A stretch of 64,000 nt of DNA from Sphaerolaimus hirsutus (taxonomy: Eukaryota; Nematoda; Chromadorea; Monhysterida; Sphaerolaimidae), in contig OZ038451.1 of assembly GCA_964036195.1 (NCBI GenBank), positions 23,949,927 to 24,013,926 on the forward strand. The letters run 5' to 3'. Below the pieces are notes generated by a model. The model was not told the origin of the DNA and made no database searches. It worked only from the letters and a program-made list of their open reading frames with translations. How positions within the stretch are numbered: position 1 is the stretch's first letter; the number at the start of each line of letters is the position of its first letter. A program made the position numbers and the translations under genes. Shown one piece after another: positions 43,965 through 55,885 of the stretch.

Positions 43965-45846
43965 GGGGGGAAACTAGATTTTGACCCTCTGGGGGGTCGG
44001 ATAGATAGGGAATCGCTCCTCCCTAGGAATAGATAGCTGAAAAAAACATTTTGAGCGGGGGGGGGGGGGGTTGGACGGGGGTTGGACGGGGGTTCGACAC
44101 ATCGACAATGCAAATTTTGAAGGTGGGTATGAAAAGTGTCGATTTTGAGTGAAAGATCATTGCACCAGATAGGTAGATAGCTGGGCGGTTTGGGTGAGGA
44201 TTACCTACCCCCACCATTTCCAACCCCGATACCCCCGAAACAATGCAAAACCGAGCTGACCATTTAGAAACGAGATGCATCAGGAATATTGTAGAGAATA
44301 GGACGGCAGTTGAACGGGAATATTGTAGAGAACAGGACAGCAGCGAATGAAGGCCGCGGGCTCAACGGAACCTGAAAATTTGGTCCAAGCATCGAAACGC
44401 GTCGCAGAAGGGAATTCAAATTACCGAAACGCAGTTGGTACACAACCCACAAAACAGATCGCATCACGTATGAAGACTTGTTCTAGTTGACAACTTCAAC
44501 AACCGATTTGACCCACGTCCATGTTCGAGCGATGTTTCCTTACTTTTTGGCTAATTTTCGACTTCATAAGCGCCATTGTTGTATATATATTTGGTTATAT
44601 ACTATTTTCACCCATTTGTATTTATAGTAATGTCAAAAAAATTGGCAAGTTTACAAGTCTTCATACAGCATGATTCCCCACAAAACAGCCATAGCGAAAC
44701 GGAAAAAAACATGAAACGAACCCTCCAAAAAGCGGGAACGAGAGCAAGGAAAATCGCATTCGAACCGCACCGTGATAATTGTCCACGCGCGCAGAGAACG
44801 ACATTCGAGTGGCGCTGCAGACAGGAAAAGATTGTCTAAAGTTACGAAATATCTGGCCGCATAAAAGGACAAACCTCAATCAACAATACAATCAAATATA
44901 GCCAGCCGACAGCCCAAAGCAGGCAGCCCGTTCAGGATAAAGTTTGCGGCCAGAAATTCACTCATACAGTTTGATAATGACGAATAGCCGACGCTAGCAG
45001 TTTACATAGAAATTGGGAAACGGGTTATTCCCAGCGATACCTGGATGGAAAGTGAAAAATCTATGAAAATGGGGAGAAAAATTGAACTCGCGACCTTTTG
45101 GACAAGCGCCAAAAATTGTGAAGCCACCCAGAACGATACAAACGCATTTCGGCCGAACGAGGAATTATTCGCGCCTTGGGGCGGAAAATTGATAAAATCG
45201 CACCCAGACCGAATTTTGGGGCGGAAAATTGATAAAATCGCACCCAGACCGCATTTTGTACCGATAAAAACGCAACCAGCAGCGACGTGGAGAAAAAGCG
45301 ACAAAATTAAGCCCTGAACACGAAAAGACCGTTGCATCGTCCAAGAAAGCGCTCACCTTTTTTCTTTTCGTTCAGAACGGCAGAAAAAATGTATTTCAAA
45401 TAATCTAAAACGTTTCTAAAGGGCTGGAATCGTGCCAACATAGATAAAGAAGAGTTGGCCAATTGCCAGAATCATTGAAATGACCGTTCCACAGACACAA
45501 CACCGCGCCTATTCTGAATTTCAAGGTTTTTCGATAGCGTATGATAACATGTGACCGAGTACCTTTTTACAATTATCAGCCGAGGAAACAACGACGGTAA
45601 ATATTGTTTTTTTTAATCAGTTCTGTATTTTCGTTGTATTTTCTGCATACACGCCCGGCAAACGCAAATGAATCCATATAACGATGGATTTCAATACAGA
45701 TTTGATGGACTCGATCGATAAAATTGGGAAAACGATTCATCGCAATGTTTTCCATATCATTGCGACTTCGTCTTTTCGAAAAAGCGTTCAAAATCGCTAA
45801 ATTTAGACAATAGCCATGGAATTGCGGTTTTGAACGCTAGCAGTAT
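43965..45846. other. Spacer with minor repeats
   Basis: It contains a G-run/GTTGGACGGGG tract (44055-44100) related to the dispersed repeat at 37800-38110, and a 34-41 bp direct duplication (GGGGCGGAAAATTGATAAAA, 45179-45255). No protein or RNA gene is recognisable. Confidence 0.45.
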
Positions 45847-46104
45847 ACAAGAGCACATGGACTTATGAACGGAAATGTATGAGTACATTACCTTGGTGGA
45901 CATATTCCGGACTTTTTAGTACGAGTGTGTCGTTACCTAAAACACCTCAGTTGTTCCAATGACGTCATTGAAGGAACAAGTGAGGTATTACTTGTGATTT
46001 TTTGACTGCTACACTTGTATCTACTGTCCGGAATATGTCCTTAAAATGTGGTAACATAAGTTCTCATATATTTACATATCCGTTGATAAGAACTGTGCTC
46101 TTGT
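45847..46104. repeat. Imperfect 258-bp palindrome centred on TGACGTCA
   Basis: ACAAGAGCACA at the left is inverted as TGTGCTCTTGT at the right. Inner matched blocks include GGACATATTCCGGAC / GTCCGGAATATGTCC and CACCTCAGTTGTTCCAATGA versus TCATTGAAGGAACAAGTGAG. The centre is CAATGACGTCATTG. It may be a palindromic MITE or part of the boundary of the Polinton that starts to its right. Confidence 0.65.
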
Positions 46105-46762
46105 GTGGTTGAGTGATTGTCATATCAATGATTTGGATATTGATATAGGCTTTAGGATTTGGGGGGATACAATGTTATAGTGTGAGAAGAGGTTGTTAAG
46201 TATTTAATGAAGAGAGTTGATAGATGAGGAACTTATATGTCTATGCAATACTAAGAAATGATATGTGGAATGTGTGGGGGGGCCATGCATCTGTACACAT
46301 TCAAATGTTTGGAATGTATATTCATTGTTTAAATTTCATTGAGTCAGTATTAAAAGGCATTGCTGGAATGCAGTTTAAATGTTTGGAATGTTGTATCTTA
46401 TTAAGTGTATGCTGGAATGCATGATTCATTTCAAATATTTGAATGAGTGTGCATAGGAATGCATGCATAGAATGTCATTGTGTATGCATGAATGTGTGTG
46501 TATGTGTGTGGGTGTGAATAATTATGCATAATGGTTTAGTGACATTTTAGACACACTTAGATGAAATGTTATTGTGTTATGATAGGAATGTCGATGTAGA
46601 CTGTATAAATATAGATGTCTAACCTACATTGCCATAGTGTGTTCTGGTTTGTTTTCTGATAAATATTGGATAAGGAACAGTATTTATATTGTTTATTTAT
46701 GACATTGGAACAGTAAAAATCAACAGTTATATAAAAATAAAAGTCATGGAATTATTATCATT
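46105..46762. other. T/G-rich spacer at the left side of the Polinton
   Basis: It is rich in GGAATG and TGTGTATG, with no gene. A terminal inverted repeat may be present, but the matching right end of the Polinton is outside the window and cannot be compared. Confidence 0.4.
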
Positions 46763-47896
46763 TTAATTTTCCCTCATATCAGCACAAAGCATGGACGAAT
46801 GGGATTCAGTCTCATCATCAAGAATAATAATCTTACTGCAGAAGTGGAACTTTTCTGTAATAGTCTTAGCTTTTGGATCCATTAAAGTATCATATTTAAA
46901 ATCAAAGCGAAATTTATTTTTATGTTCATCAGGTATTGAATTTCTTAGAGTAAGTATCCAGCTTTGCCAATTAAAAATTGGATTATAATGATTATCAAAG
47001 TATTGTATATCTTTGAGAATGTATACACTCATTGTTGTACATTTACTTTTTACGACAATGGGCATTAAGTAATTGCGAGATAAACACATGACAATTAGCG
47101 ATCTTACAAGTAGTACATTATTACAATATAATGACAATATCAATTGATTTGGTTTGAGTTGATTAAGCACAGTATTCAGATATTCAAGTGTGAAGTTATA
47201 TGCATGAGTCGTCCTAGAACCAACTGCAAATGCTGCCAATTCACACATTTTTTTCTTTTTGACAAATATGGGCCATAGCATTTTCATATAAAGTGTACAA
47301 TCATTTAGCATTTCATCTCTTATTACAAAGCATACTCTTTTTACATTATGACACCATTGAATCATATTTAAAACATGACCTGGTATATCTTCTCCAAATG
47401 GAATGGTGACCTTAAAACTATCACTACTTTCACTTCCAAAATAATTAATTTGAAGTTGTTGTTGATCAATACTTGAAACGGGTCTAGCTTGAAATTCAAT
47501 TAAAGTGATAAGTTTATTTTTCATGATAGTTATCATATGATTACTTTCTAGTAGATGAGTCAGTTTATCTCGAATGTAAAGTTCATCACTATCATCACAT
47601 AGTCTTTTCTTTGTTGCCACATGATTGATAAGTTCCAATACATATCGAATGGGTACATAGGCCAGAAGAGCTGCACCAACTTCCATAGGTACCGATTTTT
47701 TGAAATATTGCATTATATTTTGTAGATATATATATTCATTCTGTAAAGAGAAGAAGAAGAAACTGATTTAAGTTGTAATTGTGATAGATAGAAACATTGT
47801 TTTATTTACCTCTTGAATATATGTTCGTTTTCCTCTAATCACCTGCAACACTGCAGGCGATAATTCGTTATAGGGATTGTTTTGTCTATTTTCCAT
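46763..47896 (-). CDS. Polinton-associated F-box-like protein, two exons
   Basis: Exon 1 (47896-47810, MENRQNNPYN...) ends at a GTAAAT donor, and exon 2 (47740-46763) starts after TTTACAG in phase, giving 354 residues. Near residues 45-75 the segment VPMEVGAALLAYVPIRYVLE resembles the start of an F-box (LPxEVxxxILxYLPxxDVL). The rest is a long region without repeats or membrane segments. F-box proteins dock substrates to SCF ubiquitin ligases. The match is by eye and weak; an unknown protein is the alternative. It is the only minus-strand gene in the block, diverging from the polymerase with start codons 6 bp apart. Confidence 0.5.
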
Positions 47897-47902
47897 GATA
47901 AT

Positions 47903-50900
47903 ATGTCTGCTGTTTCAAGCTCTGTCAATAGTCGAAAGCGGTTTTTAGCTGGTATTGCAAATTCAGCATCAGTTTCAGGGGTTCTATATGACAGAAAGTT
48001 TTTTAAAATATTCAAGCCAATTTCTCAATATACAGAAAAGTTTAAACTAAGTTTGGATGCCTATAGAATCATATTTCAGAATTTGGACAATCATCCAAAC
48101 ATAGCAACTGTCCTTTCTGAAGCAATTGACTGTACATTCAGGTGAGGGTTTCTTTTAAACCTTCTTCACAGCAAACAAATAGAGCATGACAAATGACTTT
48201 TTGTAGGCATACTGTTGGAGATCGTCATCCATCAAATGTGTACGTTGGGATTTCATTACAACACGAGAATTTACCGGAATGTTCGTTTATTTTTATAGAG
48301 CAACATTTTTCGGTGGGGTTAATTTTTCTATTTATACTTTCAGCATATATTGAACACTTTCGTTTGGGGTCAAGATTCAGTTGTATTGGAGCTGCACAGG
48401 ACATTGTAAATTTATTAAATTCAAATCAGACGATTCACCTAACAGATGATTCTATGTTTTTATTTGTAAATGTTATTGGTTAGTTTAGTCATGTCATTAT
48501 AATATATAGACCATTTTTCAATCCTTTTTCATTTATTCAGACCGTTAATGGATATGTCTGATCAACCAGGTTGTTCACATTATCCAACGACAGCAAATCG
48601 ACCAAATGAAAGTGGTATTTTGGCTATTCAGGCAATTTCAGAAAGTGAATCAGATAAAGAGGATTTGAGTAATTTAAGAAATTTTGGTACAATCGGTAGA
48701 TTAAGTGGGGGCAAGCGTCGATCGGTTTATCAGGATGTTACAACTGCACGTTTACGTCAATCGATGCTAAAGGGGGTATCTAACAAGCATTGTGAATATG
48801 TTGTTGCTTCAGAGCAGACATTGGTTTATGCCATATGTTTGGCAGTTGCTAAGTATAGAGCATTTAATCCAAACAGAGGCAAAGAATCCCAAAATTATTG
48901 GCGTCGTGTGAGGCGTCATTGTGAAAAAAGCCCTTCATTGGAACTTGAACGTCTCGCTGTTCAGCTTAGAATAGAGGCAGAATTACCACCAGCAAATGTT
49001 TTTGTAGGCATGGAGTTTTTAGATCACATAGAAAGAACACCAATGCTTGATGGTATTTCAATAAGAGTTTTTATGGAGGGGACAAAAAAACAGATATGGG
49101 GTCGAGATAATCCTCCAATTAACGATCACATGATACATTTATGTTTATATCACCATGGTGGATATATATTTTTTGCTGTGATATGGGGTATTGTGACATT
49201 TTTGAGTGCTAGAGGATATTGTGAGACCTGCAAGGAGGTTTTATTTAATTTGAAGCGGTAAGTTATATTTAGATTTTGATATACTACTACATAATTTTTT
49301 ATTTTACATTCATATTTAGACACATATGTCCATATCGTTGCAATTATTGTGGACTTGTGAAAACTGGATCTTCCACTGGTCACACCAGTTTGATTGCAGA
49401 CTGTCCCAAGATTGCTGGTCAGGAGAAATCATGTTCAAATTGTTTGAGAAAATTTTTTTCTACAGATTGTTTTGAGTTGGTTATTAATTTTGATTATATT
49501 TCATACATTATGCAAATATATGAACATTTCATAGGCAACACTTACATGTGCAAGGCACAGGCAGATGGGGAATACCAAAGTGTTACAGTCAGCGTCTTTG
49601 TTTTAGATGTGGTCGTTATTATAGTCTGAAGAAACATGAAGATTCATTTGTTAATGTACACAAGTGTTCAGAGCGACGACTTTATATCTGTAATTTTTGC
49701 AAACAACAAGTTCCCATCGATATCCCACATTTGAACTGTTTTTTGCCAATTCTGAAACCAAAAAAAGTTCAACGATCACGATCAATTGTTTTTTTGGACC
49801 TGGAAACAAGAATTTGTGAAGAGACAAATCGACATGTGCCAAACTTATTGACTACCTTAACGTAAGTTGATTTAATTGATTAATTAAAATATTTATCCTT
49901 CTAAAGCTTATTTATGAACATAGTTCATGCTCAAAATGTTGGAGCAAGGACATGTATGACGCATGTACAAATCGAAAATGTGGCAAGTCAAGGGTTTCTG
50001 TATGGCAAGGTGAAAACTGTGTCCAGGAATTTGTCGAACAGTTCTTTTCATTTAGTAAGTTTCATTTAACAATGTAAAATGATCACATTGACATTAATTG
50101 ACGTATATTTACAGAAAATGCTGATGCTACAATCATTAGTCATTTTGGAAGCAGATTTGATTTTCAGTTTTTACTATCTGCACTTGCGAGTCAATGTAAA
50201 ATACCTGAAAAAACATTTACTCGTGGAAATAGAATTTTATATGCAAAGTTCAAATGTGGAATTAGAATGATTTGTTGGGCCAATTACATACCAACATCAC
50301 TGGCAAATTTGTGTAAATCATTCAAGGTTCCAATTCCAAAATCGTTAGTTTTACTAGAGATATTGGTAATACTTAAATAGTATTTTTACTTTTCATATCA
50401 AATATGCAGGTTTTTTTGCTATGACATGAATGAGTTGAATGTTCAGCATGTATATTGTCATTTGAGGCCAGCATGGGAGTTTCCTGTTGATGGAAGAAAC
50501 ACTGAAGCATTTAAAAAATATCACGATGAACATTACGATAAGGTGTTTCCTGTGGCACAAGAGATGTCTGTTTATTGCCAAAGAGACAGTTATGCATTGA
50601 GCTTTGCAGCCATGAGATTTCGTGAAGAGTTAATAAAATTAGTTGGCATTGATCTTTTTGCAGAGACAGGCACATTTACAATTTCAGGACTAACACTTAG
50701 AGTTTTTCAGAGTTAGTTAATTATTTGAAAATGATTCAATGTCAAAATTGAGGATTATGCATATGTTTTTCAGCACGATATTTACAAGAAAACACATTGT
50801 CAATTTATCGTGGTGAAAGTCTAGTTGATCGCAATAGTCGTTTTGCAATGGCATTTCTGACAGCATATGGTCGATATTTTGGTGTTAGCTTCATTCACAG

Positions 50901-53350
50901 TTGTTTTATTTATGATCGCTTTATCAATAACAATGAATTATCCACAATTTTGTAGACACACGTTCAACATGCGGGCAATGGTCGTGAAATGGTAATTAAT
51001 TGTAATTCAAGAAGTTTCAAAGTGGATGGTGTTGAATTTGAGCCAAATTCGGATAGAATTGCAGCACTAATTGATATTCATGGCTGTTATTGGCATTCAT
51101 GTCCAACATGTACAAGTCATATACCTGCCATGAAGTTTGTCATATTTTCATTTAATAAGTATTTATTTATAGTGTACTATAATCTGTTTTTTTTATAGGC
51201 CACTTACATTGCTCGGTGGCAAAACTCCATTACAAGTTCAAGAGTTGGATTATTTGCGTGCTAATAAAATTGCAAAATCTGTTTCGCCAATACATTATGA
51301 TATTTACTGGGAACATGAGTGTCGCAATATTTTGAGTACAAATAGATTAATGAAACAGTTCTTCACAGCTGCATTGACAGATAAACCTTTAAATGTATAT
51401 GATGCCAATTTTGGTTAGTTAAAATGTTTATTAATGATTTTTAAAAGTGGTTATTTTTTGTTATATTTTGTTTCAGGTGGACGAATTGATACCTTTCAAG
51501 TGGGAATGTATAGTAACATGCATATAAGCAAGCCAAATGCAGATTTTTTGGATTTTTGCAGTCTATATCCCGCAATGTGTTTGATGCGACCAATGGCACA
51601 AGGACCTGGTAAAATATGGTCTGAAGGTGCAATTTATGGCGATTTAAATGAATGGATTTTGGTTTGTTTGTTATACTTTTAATGTTTGAATAGTATTTTA
51701 TATTCAACATCCCAATTATTTTAAGCATTTGCAGAATCATTTCGGTGTTGCAAAAGCATGGGTCACTATTCAAGAGGCGATATATATATACCGCCATTGC
51801 CATTTAGAGCTTCATTGCCAAATGGTGATATGAAAATTTTCTATAGCACATGTGCAGCTTGTTGTATTGAACAAAATATGCACACATGTACACATTCATT
51901 TGATGAACAAATTTTCAGAGGGACGTGGACTACGGTATGTTGCAAGATTAAAATATTGATTTGATTCTATTAAAGTATTTATAATTTATTTAGGTTGAAT
52001 TGAGTGCTGCAATCAAGCATGCTGGTCTGAAGGTCATACGGATTCTTTCTGCACACATTTATGAACCACGTGTGTGGACAAAGGAGAGGGGTCCACATTC
52101 TGGTCTCATTAGTGCATTCATGCTTGAATTTTACAAGTTGAAATGCCAAGCAAGTGGTATGTTTTTGATTTATTTATTTATTTTGATATATTTGGAAACT
52201 AATAGTTGTTTTATAGATATACCACCGGACAAAACTGCAGAAGAATATTCAAATGAGATTGATGAACGTTTTGGTATAAGAATTCCACCAACATCGTTTC
52301 AACCAAATCCTGTAAGACGCTCAGTTGCCAAATTGATGCTAAACTCATTAATTGGCAAGTTTGCTCAGAAGAAAGGAAATATGAACACTGATTTTTACAA
52401 TGCCGTGCCAGTCTTCTGCAAATGCTGGAAAATCCAAATGTAAATGTACATTGGATACAAGTATGTTATATTTTACAGCGATAAGTAATAGTAAAAGCAT
52501 GACAAAGGTGTAAAATAAAACTCTTTTATAGCATTTTGGATCAGCAGATGCATCTAAATTGGGAGATGAATCAGTTGTCATGCTACAACATTCAGTTGAA
52601 CAGGACTCAAGTCTGGGACATGTTGGTCCAAACAATGCTTTTAGTTTGCCAATTATCACAGCATTGGTAACTGGTTATGCCAGAGTTGAATTATATGAAG
52701 CCATGTTGAGGATGCCAGAGGAATCACTACTTTATACAGACACGTTGGGCTCATTTGTTTGTTTAATATATCATTAATGTTAAAAATTAAAATTTGTCTT
52801 TATAGTGACTCAATAATGACATTGGATGGGTCCAATATGCAAGAGCTTTGTGGACATTACTTGGGTCAATTAACACCTGTTTTAAAGGATCAATATCATT
52901 TAGATCATGTTTGCATTGTTGGCGTGAGTCATTGGGTTGCTCAAATTTATATTGGCAATTTCCACAATAATTTATTATTCATATTGTTTTCAGCCGAAGC
53001 AGTATGCATATACAGCTAGACATTGTATCACCGGTGAAATTTATAGAACCGTACGATTACGTGGTTTTGCAAGTTCTGCAGAAGTGGATGAACAAGGCTA
53101 TGGAAATAGAAAACCAGCTGTGACATATGAAAATATGTGTGATGCTGTCACTTCACTTTTGGAGAAAACCCCACTTAAAAAACTTGGTGTAAATGAATTA
53201 AATTTTATACTAACTAAAGATTTCAATGTGACTTTGGATGGTCGACAAAAGTTGTACAAACCAGTATCCAATAAGCGTTTTTTCATTCCGCCTGGTGTTG
53301 GGGGAGCTAAGGTTGTTCGCACATATCCATTTGGTTATAATCGTTTGTAG
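47903..53350 (+). CDS. polB: Polinton/Maverick protein-primed family B DNA polymerase, about 19 exons
   Basis: The enzyme copies the element DNA using a protein primer. Exons (most with GT-AG ends in phase): 47903-48141, 48207-48478, about 48541-49257, 49320-49475, 49535-49861, 49924-50054, 50115-50343, 50410-50711, 50774-50883, 50956-51134, 51199-51413, 51477-51661, 51735-51934, 51994-52156, 52217-52460, 52532-52743, 52806-52923, 52994-53350. Visible motifs are Cys pairs of the N-terminal zinc region (CPYRCNYC, SCSNC, CFRC), exonuclease FLDLE and YCQRD, palm motif A DFCSLYP, motif B KLMLNSLIGKF, and motif C YTDTDS, which an intron interrupts. Apparent single-base frame breaks lie near 51775 and 52395, and the 48478/48541 junction is unclear, so the copy may be damaged or have sequence errors. 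Confidence 0.88.
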
Positions 53351-53707
53351 AATGATGTATCCGTTACCATTGTTATTTATACTATTTGATTAATAAAAAA
53401 TAAAAAAATACAGGCATCTAGCTACATCTAACATTTAAACATTTAAAAATTGATTCTTATCTATCAGCATCTGAACGAGTGGCACGGGAATTACGACAGC
53501 CACCAGCAATTCCAGCAATTCCAGCAATTCCAGCACGTCCACAATCGTTCAGCAGTTTCCAGGTCGATTCAATTCGCATAATCAAGGAAAGTGAATATCA
53601 ACATCTGATCAATTGTCGAAATCAGTTGAATCATATGAAAAGTTAGTTTTCAATTTACTTAATTAATTCAACTAGTGGTGATAATTGTCACTTATTGTTC
53701 ACATAGA

Positions 53708-54420
53708 ATGTCCAGCAATTTCGCAAATGTTGGCAACTCCGAGATTGTCATCAACAGTGATGATGACACATCCACCAGGCCGCCCAATGTCAACACAAAC
53801 AAATCGACAAGAGGTGGACGTGGTGGAATCAGATCAAATGTCTCAAGAGGTGGAAAACAGAAACTCAATACCAGTGGAAAACATGATAAACCAAAGTCTA
53901 TGTCCAACGTTTCAGCAGATGATGGTGAATCCACCCCCCCAGGCATATTATTATTATTATTATTATTATTGTTGTTATCATTATTTGATTTTGTTTTTAT
54001 AATTCATTGTTTTCAGAATATCTCAATTCCTACGAGGCCGCCAACATTCATAAGAAACAGGCAGAACGAAGTAATGAGGCCATTGGTAACAGTATCAACA
54101 ACCGCGGTACATACGAAAGCAGAGGATTTGGGAATGGAAAAACAAAGACTGGAACTGCAAATGCAAGTGGAGGAACCATATCATCAGCAACAACAATTAC
54201 AGGGACAAAACCAAGAGCTGGAACCGAGACAGAAATGGATCAAGATGAAGAAGAAGAGGGGTCTGAGAAGGGAGCTGATGACAACATAGTTGATAGTCCG
54301 AGTGATACAAGTGAGGTCGAATTTGAATATATCGGTAGTGACCTACAAATGTTAAAGAGAACAAAGCCAAGAAGACTTGAAAAGGATATAATTGGTCTAC
54401 CACACAATGGCAACATGCAC

Positions 54421-54469
<49 letters not shown>

Positions 54470-55692
54470 GTCAGATTCAAGAAAATGCAGATGTCGGTGG
54501 GAAGACAAAAAAACCATCTATTGTCTCTGCAAAAAAAGACAACATACAATGGAGTCAAGCTATGGTGATAACAAATGAGGAGGATGGAATTGAAAGTGAA
54601 AATGATGATGATCTATTTAATGAGGCATATGACAATAGTACACAAATGGATAATAAAAAGGAAAGTACTAAGCCACCACCAGCAAAGAAGAAGGCAATAC
54701 GGGATGACAATATCACTGCTGCGGGTAGAAAATATGTTGGCTTGACAGAGTTTCAACGTGGGGTACCTAAAATTGATACATTTGGGCGAACTTCAACACT
54801 TGCACGTTTGTTTTATTCCTAGATTTATTAGTAAATTAAAAAATTAATGATAGGAAATTAACTATTACATTTTACAGTTGGAAACTCTAAACTATTCGAT
54901 ATTCCATTTGAAAAACGAGATATGCTGGATGGCCCACCGTTCCCATTAACACCCCCAAATGGCATAATCATTTGGTTGTGCAGAACCTGTCGAGACATTT
55001 CTCAAAGAACAAAGGGAAAAAGCTATAATAATGGACGTGTCATATTTACTGTTGATTTGTGCAGGGTAAATTTATTATACATTTGATAATAGTGAAAATA
55101 TATAATGAGTTACATTCATTTCAGCCATGTCACATACTCAACATTGAAGTGAGAGATTGTTTTGAAGACCAAGAACGTCTTTATGGAACAATGACACGCA
55201 ATGACATCAAACCAGTACATAAGAAGTTTCCATATCCGGGACAATATACCAAATTGGCTAGTGCTCCGTTTACATTGGCACGTACTGAGGTTCTGGCAAT
55301 TATAATGTGTGAATATTGCAGGTATGTTAACCTTTCATTCATACTATTATTATTATGATTATTATACTCTATATAACTTTGATTTTTACAGGCTTCTGAC
55401 ATCTAATCGTCAATGCACACGAGATGTGAATGGAAGATGTCGTGTTTGTTATTATGTTATTTTCAAATTCTAATTGTTTATATTGAATAATTTATTTACA
55501 TTTCAGTTGACCATTGATCTATGCCAAAAGTGTGCAGATGTGAACTCTGAAATTTCCATGTCCCTACACCCAACTCAAGCGGAATTGAATCGTTCAAAGA
55601 GTAAACGTGATTATTTTGCTGCTGACAATGAGGCTGGTGCTAGTGGCAGTAAAGCTGTGATACACACTCATGGAAAATGTGTGCGTGATTAA
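53708..55692 (+). CDS. Polinton-associated Cys-rich protein with SIM-like motif, six exons
   Basis: Exons 53708-53942, 54017-54805, 54878-55065, 55125-55321, 55392-55443 and 55507-55692 all join in phase; the first intron uses a GC donor (CCAG|GCATAT). The N-terminus has EIVINSDDD, like a SUMO-interaction motif, then an RGG-like stretch. The middle is acidic with 17 or so consecutive Asn from an AAT microsatellite. The C-terminal third has paired cysteines (WLCRTC, DLCRPC, CEYC, LCQKC) that suggest zinc ribbons. I do not recognise the family. An upstream exon (53467-53640, AIPAIPAIP repeat) may belong but does not join in phase. Confidence 0.65.
54421..54470 (+). repeat. AAT trinucleotide microsatellite coding poly-Asn
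   Basis: Seventeen or so AAT units lie in frame in the Cys-rich gene. Similar AAT/ATT and GAT runs recur at 53948-53972, 60631-60670 and 60858-60945, showing replication slippage in coding and non-coding parts of the element. Confidence 0.85.
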
Positions 55693-55885
55693 TCATGATC
55701 ATGTGGTATTTATAACACATGCATATGTGTATACAGTGCATCAGTTCATTTGTTTTAGATATTGTTATTGACCCTTTTTAATATTGTTATTGTTATTTTG
55801 CTTGTTATAATATTTGTTTTAATTGTTTACAAGGTCAAATTGAATAATAAAAATAAAATTTTCAGATTCGGAATTAATTGAAAAG

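Noticed and set aside
44576-45337. Several overlapping frames on both strands
   Set aside because: They overlap one another and a short direct duplication; no frame has conserved features.
54197-54517. Poly-Tyr minus-strand frame
   Set aside because: Antisense of the AAT microsatellite in the Cys-rich gene.
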